A DNA stretch of 64,000 bases, from the NCBI RefSeq assembly GCF_010667655.1, contig NZ_WHZU01000012.1, forward strand, positions 1 through 64,000, written 5' to 3'. Below the pieces are notes generated by a model, which saw only the letters and a list, made by a program, of their open reading frames with translations, ran no database searches and had not been told where the DNA came from. The DNA comes from Bifidobacterium saimiriisciurei (GTDB lineage Bacteria > Actinomycetota > Actinomycetes > Actinomycetales > Bifidobacteriaceae). Shown here piece by piece: positions 16,067-24,600 of this stretch. Position numbers and translations under genes: made by a program. Positions within the stretch are counted from its first letter, which is position 1. Every line of letters starts with the position of its first letter.

Positions 16067-19006
16067 TCAGTGACGGCGACGATGAGCCATACGCATGGAT
16101 GCGAATCCGATGCCGAGGATGACAACCACGGCGAGCACGATGCCGCCGATCGCCGCGCCGGTCTTCGACAGCGCGCCGCTCGATGCGGCCGGGCCGTTGG
16201 CACCGGACTGTCCGTTGGCGCCGGCGTTCGCGTTCGTGCCGGCGTTGGAACCGGCGTTGCCGTTGCCATTGCCGGAAACACTGCCCTGACCGGGCTTGTT
16301 CGGCTTGTTCGGCTGCTGTCCGCTGGGCTGTTCGCCGCCGTTGCCTCCGGGCTGCTGCGAGGCCTCGGTCTTGAGGCCGACGACGACCGGATCGTGGTCG
16401 GAGGCGCGGAACTGGTCGGCGACATACAGGTTCTTCGCGTTGTAGTTGTAGCGCGAGTACTCCAGGGCCACGGATTCCACGGAGTTGATGTTCCAGATGT
16501 CGGCGCCGGTGACGTCCTTGAGCGCGGCCGCGTTGGCGAAGATGTGGTCGAGCGAGCCGACGCCTCCGTTCGTGTTGCCCTTGTCGTCGGTGACGGTGTA
16601 GGCGTACGTGTACTTGCCGGTCTTCTCGCTCACCTGTTCGCTCAGGTCGGTGTATCCGGCGCCCACGATCTTCTGGATGGGCTTCTCGGCGTAGTAGGCG
16701 TTGAAGTCGCCCACGAGGAACACCTTCTCAAGACCGAGCTCGGACCTGACCGAATCGGTGAACTTGAGCAGCGCGTCGGCCTGGGCCTGACGCGTGTAGT
16801 CGGCGTTGCCGGAACCGTCGCCCGGGTCCTGGTTCTGCTCGTTGCTGGCCGAGCCCTTCGACTTGAAGTGGTTGGCCACGACGAGGAACGCGTTCGAGTC
16901 CGCGGCGCCCGCGGCCTTGAACGCCTGCGCGTCGGGCTGGCGGCCGTGTTCGTAGCCGTTCTTGCCGTTGAAGGCGTCGGAGTCGGTGAGGATGTGCGTC
17001 TCGCCCACGGTCGCGACCTTGGCGGGCTTGTAGATGAACGCGGTGCGGATCACGTCCTCGGTGTCGAGGGCGGGCAGTGTCTTCGGGCTGGGCACGTAGG
17101 CCCACGTGCCGGCGCCGGCCTCGGCGTTCAGCGCGTCGACCAGCGTGGAGAGCGCGTAGTCGCGGCGGTTGCCCTTGAACGAGTCCGGCACCACGCTGGC
17201 GGCCTTGGCGGAGTTCTCGATCTCCTCAAGCGAGACGACGTCCGCGCCGAGCTTGTTGATGGCCTTGACGATCTTCGCGCGCTGACGTTCCATGTTCGTC
17301 TTGTCCCAGGCGCCGCGCACGTCGCAGTTCTTCGCGGTCACGGGGTTGCCGGCGCGGTCCACGTAGGCGTTCTTCGTGGAGCAGCCGGTCTCGTCGGCCG
17401 TGGTGGAGAAGTAGTTGAGCACGTTGAACGTGCCGAGCTTCACGTCACCGCCGACGGTCTTGAGGTCCGGGGTGTCGGTGCGGGTGTTCGAGAACGTCAC
17501 CGGCTGCACGTCCTTCGCGTTGTCGCCGGTCAGGCGCGTAGTCGGCTGGAAACGCCACGAGTTGTTGCGGTAGTCGAACACGACCGGCTTGTCGAACGTC
17601 ACCTTTTCGCCCACGCGCACGGGCCGGTCGTTGCTCAGGTACGGCAGCGGCGTATTGGCGTTGTCCGGGTACTTCGTGTCGAGGAAGTTGCGGCTGGAGC
17701 CGTCGTCGAGAGTGACGCTTTCGGATTCCAGACGGTCGACTTCGGCCTGGTATGCGGCGCCGGTCTTGGCGTCGCCCTTGAGTCCCTTGACGGTCGGGTT
17801 GAGGAACGGCGTCTTGGCGGCGGCCAGTCCGACCTCGCCGTACTTGTTCGTGTTGTACACGTCGGAGACGGTGTAGTCGCCCTGCGGGGCCACGAGCATG
17901 CTTTCGAGGCTCTCACGCTGGGTGTCGTTGGCCGGGAACGCGACCTTCGCCGGCGTGGGGTCGGCGACCTTGTCATTGAGCTTGGTGGCCTTCGTGGCGT
18001 TGAGCTCGGTCAGGCCGTAGTATTCGCTGACCTTGCCGCTCACCTCCACGTAGTCGCCGGCCTTGAGGTTCCTCGTGTTCGTGCCGTCGTAGACGAACAG
18101 CCCGTCGGACGCCTTGTGCGTGGCGAGGTTCACGTCGCCGCCGGTCGCCGGCGTCTGGATGGTGTAGCCGTTGAAGCCGCCGTCCGGGTAGGTGGCGGTG
18201 ACCACGCCCTTGGTGGTCACGGTCTTGTCGACATACGGGCTGGTGTCACCATCGCCCTGGATTTCGGCGATGGTCTTGTCTTCAGAGGGCTGGGTGCCGG
18301 GGTCGGGGTTCGGCTGCGAGCCGCCATCGGTGACGTTGGCCTTGCCCGGCGTGATCGTGGCGCTGAGCGTGAAGTCCTTGCTGTTGTCGTTCGTGTCGAC
18401 GCCGTTCGTGCGGTCAAGCGACTTGACGTCGGTGTTGGACGTCGGCGCCGTGGCCGCGGCCTTCTCGAACGTGTTCGTCGCGCCGTATCCGAGCGCGTCG
18501 ACGATCTGCGCGTTCGCCGTGGTGTCGCCGGTCGCGGGGCTGAGCTTGTCGGTGGTGGCGGCGAACAGCAGCGTGCCCTTGGTGCCGCTGGCGTTCAGGC
18601 CGGTAGCGTCGACGTCGGCCGCCGGCAGATCGGCGCCGTTGTCGCCGTTCGACCCAGCCTTGACGAGGTAGTATCCCTTGGATTTGATGGTGCCGGCGAG
18701 GTCGGCGCTGGAGTTCGCCGCGCCCGTGCCCGCCGACGAACGGTACTGCAGCGACGAACCGGTCAAATCGATGTCCTTGTCGGTCGTGTTGTACAGTTCG
18801 ACGAACTTGTTCTTGTATGCGGCGCCCTTGCTGCCGCCCGAAAGATACGCCTCGTTGATGACGACGCCGGCGTACGACGACGCGCCGGCGGACGGCTGCG
18901 AGCCGCCCTCATCGGCGGCCGCCGTCTGCACGGGGATGACCGCCACGGCGAGCAGCATCGACGCCGCCAGCAGCCCTCCCTGAATACGTTTGATGAATCG
19001 GTCCAT
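16067..19006 (-). CDS. Cell-wall-anchored extracellular nuclease (ExeM/NucH-like)
   Basis: 979 aa. A signal peptide (cleavage near QTAAADEGG) is followed by a lamin-tail domain (VVINEAYLSGGSKG, NKFVELYNTTDKDIDLTGS; ~45-200). An OB-fold-like segment (YVEVSGKVSEYYGLTELNA) comes next. The endonuclease/exonuclease/phosphatase domain (~500-880) shows LGTFNVLNYFS, VVSLEEIEN (metal Glu), LVGDFNAYYAEKPIQ, SLDHIFANAAAL and ASDHDPVVVGL (catalytic Asp-His). A Gly/Asn-rich wall spacer leads to LSKTG, a membrane helix and RMAHRRRH. Family members digest extracellular DNA/RNA. Lying directly upstream of the wall-anchored 5'-nucleotidase gene on the same strand, it suggests stepwise nucleic-acid scavenging. 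Confidence 0.9.
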   Translation of the reverse strand: MDRFIKRIQGGLLAASMLLAVAVIPVQTAAADEGGSQPSAGASSYAGVVINEAYLSGGSKGAAYKNKFVELYNTTDKDIDLTGSSLQYRSSAGTGAANSSADLAGTIKSKGYYLVKAGSNGDNGADLPAADVDATGLNASGTKGTLLFAATTDKLSPATGDTTANAQIVDALGYGATNTFEKAAATAPTSNTDVKSLDRTNGVDTNDNSKDFTLSATITPGKANVTDGGSQPNPDPGTQPSEDKTIAEIQGDGDTSPYVDKTVTTKGVVTATYPDGGFNGYTIQTPATGGDVNLATHKASDGLFVYDGTNTRNLKAGDYVEVSGKVSEYYGLTELNATKATKLNDKVADPTPAKVAFPANDTQRESLESMLVAPQGDYTVSDVYNTNKYGEVGLAAAKTPFLNPTVKGLKGDAKTGAAYQAEVDRLESESVTLDDGSSRNFLDTKYPDNANTPLPYLSNDRPVRVGEKVTFDKPVVFDYRNNSWRFQPTTRLTGDNAKDVQPVTFSNTRTDTPDLKTVGGDVKLGTFNVLNYFSTTADETGCSTKNAYVDRAGNPVTAKNCDVRGAWDKTNMERQRAKIVKAINKLGADVVSLEEIENSAKAASVVPDSFKGNRRDYALSTLVDALNAEAGAGTWAYVPSPKTLPALDTEDVIRTAFIYKPAKVATVGETHILTDSDAFNGKNGYEHGRQPDAQAFKAAGAADSNAFLVVANHFKSKGSASNEQNQDPGDGSGNADYTRQAQADALLKFTDSVRSELGLEKVFLVGDFNAYYAEKPIQKIVGAGYTDLSEQVSEKTGKYTYAYTVTDDKGNTNGGVGSLDHIFANAAALKDVTGADIWNINSVESVALEYSRYNYNAKNLYVADQFRASDHDPVVVGLKTEASQQPGGNGGEQPSGQQPNKPNKPGQGSVSGNGNGNAGSNAGTNANAGANGQSGANGPAASSGALSKTGAAIGGIVLAVVVILGIGFASMRMAHRRRH

Positions 19007-19139
19007 GTTCTTCCCCTATTGATTCCGTAGACGGATATCCGCCATACGAATCCACGCTATCGTCGCAACGGCAACGGAACGCGGAGGGAAGATGAATCAC
19101 GCAACGCCTTTGGATGAACAGCGAAAGTCGATTACGTAG

Positions 19140-19664
19140 TCAGACGACAGGATTGGAAACATCGGTGCCGACGGCGGCACCGATGTCGCGACGGGCATCG
19201 TTGCAGCCATGGGCTTCGAGGGTGTTGAGACGATGCTCCACCGAACGCAGGCTGCGGCGAATCTTTTCGAGCAGGAGCACCTGCTGCCTCATCAGCATTT
19301 CGATTTCGGCGAGGTGACGGCCGTCGTCGGTGTTTTCGGCCGAAAGATCGGCCTCCACCGGGGAGATGGCGGCGAAGTCGGACGGCTTGGCGACGGGTTC
19401 GGCGTTCGCACTGATGTCGACGCCGAGTTCGGCAGCGCGGTCGTGCCAGCGGGCGATGCAGCGTTCGATGCGCTTGCGTATGATCGAGGGGCCGAGGCCC
19501 GCTTCCCGGAAGATGCGCGTAGGCGAGTCGCCGGCGGCGTACCGCTGCACTACGTAGCGCTTGAACGTGTCGCTGTAGTAGATTCTGTCGCTCATCACCG
19601 ATTCGACCGCGGGCAGCGATTCCAGATAGGATTTCATCTCCGAATCGATTTCCTTGTTGGCCAT
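19140..19664 (-). CDS. Helix-turn-helix protein, transposase-OrfA-like
   Basis: 174 aa, start at 19664 set by AAGGAG upstream. Residues ~25-70 (YYSDTFKRYVVQRYAAGDSP then TRIFREAGLGPSIIRKRIER) resemble the helix-turn-helix of IS3-type OrfA proteins. The C-terminal half has a likely coiled coil (MLMRQQVLLLEKIRRSLRSV). No OrfB or terminal inverted repeats lie nearby, so this looks like a free-standing DNA-binding protein rather than part of a live element. It sits between the pilin and nuclease genes, all on the same strand. Function unknown. Confidence 0.6.
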   Translation of the reverse strand: MANKEIDSEMKSYLESLPAVESVMSDRIYYSDTFKRYVVQRYAAGDSPTRIFREAGLGPSIIRKRIERCIARWHDRAAELGVDISANAEPVAKPSDFAAISPVEADLSAENTDDGRHLAEIEMLMRQQVLLLEKIRRSLRSVEHRLNTLEAHGCNDARRDIGAAVGTDVSNPVV

Positions 19665-19813
19665 GGCGACGCTCCTTTGCATGGAAAATATAGGCGGGAT
19701 TACACGGATGGGATGAGGCGCCATCGATGGGATGGCGCTAATGGCACGGCACGAAGGCAGCGCACAGACGCCAGTGGCCAGGAATCCATCGGACTCCCGG
19801 CCACTGATGATTC

Positions 19814-19850
19814 ATGATTCGCGGCCGATCAGGCCGGCTGCGGAATCATG
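19814..19850 (-). terminator. Hairpin after the pilin gene
   Basis: Stem built from ATGATTC/GAATCAT and GCGGCC/GGCC segments across 19814-19850, immediately 3' of the pilin stop codon. A second inverted repeat CAGTGGCC/GGCCACTG lies beyond (19772-19779 and 19799-19806). Likely transcript end for the pilin-like genes. Confidence 0.55.
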
Positions 19851-19853
19851 CGA

Positions 19854-21473
19854 TCAGGCGTTCAGCATGCGGCTGGCCTTGCGGGACTTGGCGAACACGG
19901 CGGCCGCGGCGCCGGCGAGCAGCACGCCGAGGGCTGCGAACAGGGCGATGCCGGCGGCACCGGTCTTCGGCAGCTCGGTGATGTTGCGCACGTTCTTCAC
20001 GGCGTAGGTGTCATCGTCGGTCTTGCCGCTCAGGCTCGGGGCGAGGCCCCAGGCGTCGGCGCCCTCGAAGTCCGTGGCCTCTCCGCCGGAGATGGTCACG
20101 TAGAACTTGGCCATGAAGTTGGCGAAGCCTTTCGGAGCCTGGGTTTCGGTGACGAGGTAGCGGCCGTCGGCGAGGCCCTTGAACTCCACCTTGCCGTTCG
20201 CGTCGGCTTCGGCCTCGGCGTTGGTCGGGGTCACGGGCACGACGTCGTCGGTGTCATCGTCATCGGCGGCTTCGATCTTGAACCTGGCGCCGTCGAGGGC
20301 GTTGCCCTGGGCGTCGGTCTTGACGAAGTCGAACTTGCCGAGGGTGAGGTTGGTGTGGTCCTTGACCTCGGTGCCGTTGTTGTTCACCGAGACGTCGTTG
20401 GTGACGGGGTCGGTGTCGGCAGTCACCTTGGCGGAGTAGGTCACGACGACGGTCTTGCCGTAGTAGGGCTTGGTGTTGTATTCGGCGTTGGCGAGCAGCT
20501 TGGCGAAGTCGATGGTGAAGGACTTGGCGCCATCGGCGGTGAACTTGGCGGCATCGGTCGTGTCGTCGTAGGTCAGGTCGTAGTCGGTGCCTTCGGTGAC
20601 CTCGGTGCCGTCGACGGTGACCTTGACGTCCTTGTTCACGTCCTGGCCGGCGCCGGGCGTATCGACGATCTTGAAGGTGTAGTCGGCGAAACCGGTGGTG
20701 ATGGGCAGCTGGGTGGTGACGGTATAGTGCACGGTCTGGCCGGTGGAGACGGTGTTGTCCTTGTCATCGGCGGTCTTGGCCACGGTGGTGATGTGGTTCT
20801 TGAGGTTCACCTCGGCGGCGGTCGTCGGGTCGGTGATGACCTTGTTGGTCTTGTCGAGCGTGCCGGAGGAGACGACCATGGCGGCGGACTGCGCGGTCAG
20901 GACCTTGGCATCGTTGTCCGTCGAGGAGGCGGCGGTGTCGAGGAACAGGTACACGCCGGCCGGCAGGCTGACGGTCTTGGTGTTGTCGGCGTCATCGGTC
21001 AGCGTGGCCTCGGTCAGGTCGGTGGCGGCCAGGGCGTTCTTCAGCGCGTCGGCGAACTTGCGGGTGGTGCCCTCGTTCCACGGCTTGGCGGCGGACTGGT
21101 TGAGGCCGCCGGTTTCGAGGCCCATGGCGTAGGCCATTGGATCGACGCCGGTCGGAACGGTGATGCCGGCGGTCTTCAGCGCGGCCTCGATGGCGGCACT
21201 GTGGCCGTTCACCGTCTGCACGCCATAGGCGGAGGCGGTGGCATCGGCGGTGTTGGCGTCGTACTGCACGTAGTCGGCGAGCTTGTAGTAGCTCAGCGAG
21301 CGGTTGCTCCACTGGGCGGCGTTCTCCACCGTGAACTTGAACGTGGCGTTGCTGGTCACCACGCCGGTGTTGGCGTCGGCGTCGACCGCGTTCGCGGTGG
21401 CGCCGCCGAGGGCAAGACCGCCGAGCAGCGTGGCTGCAGCGGCGATTCCTGCGAAGAGCTTCCTCATCTTCAT
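19854..21473 (-). CDS. LPxTG-anchored pilin-like protein (isopeptide-forming domains)
   Basis: 539 aa. Signal peptide (MKMRKLFAGIAAAATLLGG, cleavage near ATANA). D2-type isopeptide fimbrial domains cover residues ~200-380 (TAEVNLKNHITTVAKTADD, TVHYTVTTQLPITTGF). A Cna-B/SpaA domain follows (FDFVKTDAQGNALDGARFKI). The end carries the LPKTG sortase signal, a membrane helix and FAKSRKASRM. This is the shape of a major fimbrial subunit (FimA/SpaH family). I do not see a YPKN-type pilin motif, the lysine site used for polymerisation, and no class C sortase gene is adjacent. AGGGAG precedes the ATG. It follows the large tip-like gene by 183 bp. Confidence 0.87.
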   Translation of the reverse strand: MKMRKLFAGIAAAATLLGGLALGGATANAVDADANTGVVTSNATFKFTVENAAQWSNRSLSYYKLADYVQYDANTADATASAYGVQTVNGHSAAIEAALKTAGITVPTGVDPMAYAMGLETGGLNQSAAKPWNEGTTRKFADALKNALAATDLTEATLTDDADNTKTVSLPAGVYLFLDTAASSTDNDAKVLTAQSAAMVVSSGTLDKTNKVITDPTTAAEVNLKNHITTVAKTADDKDNTVSTGQTVHYTVTTQLPITTGFADYTFKIVDTPGAGQDVNKDVKVTVDGTEVTEGTDYDLTYDDTTDAAKFTADGAKSFTIDFAKLLANAEYNTKPYYGKTVVVTYSAKVTADTDPVTNDVSVNNNGTEVKDHTNLTLGKFDFVKTDAQGNALDGARFKIEAADDDDTDDVVPVTPTNAEAEADANGKVEFKGLADGRYLVTETQAPKGFANFMAKFYVTISGGEATDFEGADAWGLAPSLSGKTDDDTYAVKNVRNITELPKTGAAGIALFAALGVLLAGAAAAVFAKSRKASRMLNA

Positions 21474-21656
21474 GAGTTCTCCCTTTCTGTCTTCCTGTTT
21501 GGTTGTTGCTGTTCTGCAATCGCGGAGGGCTCCGGCCCGTTCAGGAGCCTTCCCCGATCCGCAAATCCTGTTTGGTTATGACGAGCGGCTGTGACCGCTC
21601 ACGCACCCACCCTTTTATTCTAGGAGCCTTAACCCCCCGAAGGGCGTTCAACCCCC

Positions 21657-24600
21657 TTAGAGGCTGATGGTCTGGTGGCGTCGCCTCCACTCGCGGTAGA
21701 TGCCGCCGGACAGCAGGCCCATCACTGCGAGCGCCGCGCCAAGCAGCAGCCAGTTCATGGCGGTGGTGCCACCGGTGAACGGCAGCGCTGCGGTCTCGGC
21801 GTTCGTGTTCACGAACATCGGCGGCACATCGTCGCCGGCCAGTGCGGTGCCGTCGGCGGCCGTGTATGCCACGGCGGCCTTCAGCGAGCCGTCGTCCTGC
21901 AGCGTCACGGTCACCTTGGCCTTGTACTGGCTGGAGTCATAGAAGAGCTTGTTCGTGGCGTTGTAGTGCCGGCCGTTCACGCAGTCGCTGGCGGCGTCGC
22001 CGGTCAGCTCGCACAGCGTGTAGGTGAACGTCCTGGATTCGGCGCCCTCGAGGTCGGTGGTCGTGTATGTGATGTCGCCGAAGTCGGAGGTCACGTGCCG
22101 GTACGAGTCGGAGCCTTCGAGCCCGTCGCCGGTCGTCTTGTCGACGGTCACGGCGGCGTTCTTCGGGGCGGGGACGTTCGCATCCTGCGAGGCCTTGATG
22201 GTGAAGCTGTCGCCATCGGCGGCGCTCTTCCAATCGCGGCCCTTGATGGCCTTGCGGAACTCGAACTTCGCGACCGTCTTGTTCGGCTGGTCGGCGATGC
22301 GGGCCATCACGGAACCGGTGACGAGGGCATTGAGACGCTTCTCGCCCAGATCGACGCGGCCGACGCCGGGCTTGCCTTCGGCATCATCCTGCGTGGTGGT
22401 CGGCATGAGGTAATCGGTGTCGGTCACGTACACGAGGTTGCCGCCGTCGGTGCGCGGCTCGTACTGGAGCACGGTGTTGGGCGAGCTGCCGTACTTCACG
22501 CGAATCGTGGTGTCGGCGTCGGCCTCGGCATTGTCCACGACCTTGCCGTTCACCACCTTCGCTGTCTTCACGCTCTTGCCGGTGGTGCCGCCGAACGCAA
22601 TCGAGGAGTTCTCGTCCTCCGCGCTGGAGTACAGGCCGGCCTTCAGCTTCAGCCAGGTGAGCGTGCCGTCCACGGAGCCGGAGGCGCCGTAGGTCGCCAT
22701 GGTCTTCACGAGGTTGCCCACGCCGCGGACCACGGTCACGCCGTCGTCCTTCTGGCCGGCGTCGGCGAACACGCCGTAGTCGTTGATGACGACCTTCACG
22801 GGCCTGGTGTTGAGCTGGTAGCCCTTCGGCTGTTTCGTTTCCACGATGTAGTAGGTGGAGTCGTTGCTCAGCATCACGCCGTCGTGGTTCGGGAACGTGC
22901 CGTTGCCGTTGAATCTCGGCACCACGAGGCCGGCTCCGTTGGTGCTTGTCGACCTGTGGTCGGCCGTGGTCAGCGTGTCGACCGGCTGGCCGCAGGTCCG
23001 CTGCACCGTCTCGGCGGACGTGGCGTCGCAGTCGGCGTTGCCGGTGGCCTTGTACAGCGCGAACCCGGCGCCGTTGAGCGGGTTGCCCTTCTCGTCGGTC
23101 TTCTGCACGGAGACGGCGTTGCGGATGTTCGTCACGTAGAGCTTCACGGCGAAGGTGCGGGTGAACGACGCCTTGCCCTCGTCGGCCAGCAGATGCGTGT
23201 TCTCGGCGGTGACGCTCTTGGAGTCACCGGCCGAGGACCAGTAGAAGCCCACGGAATACTTGGCGGCGTCGCCGTCGCCGCTCCAGTAGTAGTAGTCGCG
23301 GATGTCGCCCGGCAGGTCGCTGAGCAGCACGTCGTAGGATCCGCTGGACGACATGCTGAACGTGTGCGGGCTCTTCCTGAACGCCTGCATCACGGCGGGC
23401 ATGTCCGCCTCGCCGCCCTGGTTCTCCGAATCGGTGACGTTCCAGCCATCGATCTGGTTGCCGTAGATGCCGCGCCACTTGCCGTCGTTGTCCTTCTGGA
23501 ACACCACGGCGAACAGCGTGCCGTTCTTGAGATCGTCTTCGTCAAGCGAATGACTGGTGCCATTCTCGGTGTAGTACATGTTCTCCGCGTCGGGAGCGGA
23601 CACCTGCACCTGGGCCATGGCCAGGGAGCCGGTGTCCCATGCGTTGCCGTCCGCACTGGATGTGCTCGGATCGCTGACGAGCACGCCGGTGTCGATGCTC
23701 GTTCCGGCGCCGGTGGATTTGTTCTTCTCGTATTTGAGATGCATGTCGCCCGACTGCCGGTAGCCGTCCGGAACCTTCGTCTCCCGGAGGATGAAGTGGT
23801 CGGTGCCGTAGTCCTTGACGACCTCGTCCATGAAGATCGGGGCGCCGGTGGTCTGGTCGACGAGGTCCAGATCACCGTTCTCGTCGGTCTTGCCCGAGGC
23901 GACGGTGGCCCTCGTGTCGCGATACGAGGCGTCGGTGGTGTACAGGGTGAATTCGGCGCCCGGCACGGCCTTGCCGGCCTGGTCCACCTTGACGATGTTG
24001 CTCTCCGGAGCGGTGACGAGGTTGAACTTCAGGGCCATGTCGGAATCGAGGTGGCCACGCTCCATGTAGAAGAACTTCAGCGTGTGGTACGTGTCGTCGG
24101 CGAAGGTGTCGCCGCGCCAGTTGGCGGCGTTGCCCGTCTTGCCCGCGGCGGCGTACAGCTTCTTGAGCGTCGTGGTCTCGGTGGAGCCCACCACCTGGTT
24201 GTTCTTGTTCAGGGTGGCGCGGGTTACCGTGCCGTCGTGGAAGTTGATGTTCAGCGAGGAACGGTCGTGGACTCCGCCGAGGTCGCCCACGAGCACGTCG
24301 TCGATGTACACCCAGACGTCGTCGTCGCCGGAGAATTCGTAGGTGACGTCCTTGTTGGTGCCGTCGACGGTGCGTCCGTCGTTCTTCTGCACGAATCGGC
24401 TGTTCATGCTCAGGCCCATGTAGTGGTTGAGCGCGGGACCGGCCGACTTGACGCTGTCGTTCATCACCAGGTTGCCGGAGGAGTCCGTCACCGGCCTGCC
24501 TTTGGACGTCTTGAACACGTCGGCGGCCGTATTGAACGGGAAGAACTGGCCGGGGGCGGTGTTGGAGCTCGTGTTCACGGCCTTGCCCTTGTACAGGCGG

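Noticed and set aside
12859-19030. Very long open frames antisense to the 5'-nucleotidase and nuclease genes
   Set aside because: They mirror the GC-rich codon structure of the real genes on the other strand, have Val/Gly/Arg-only composition, and lack domains and ribosome sites.
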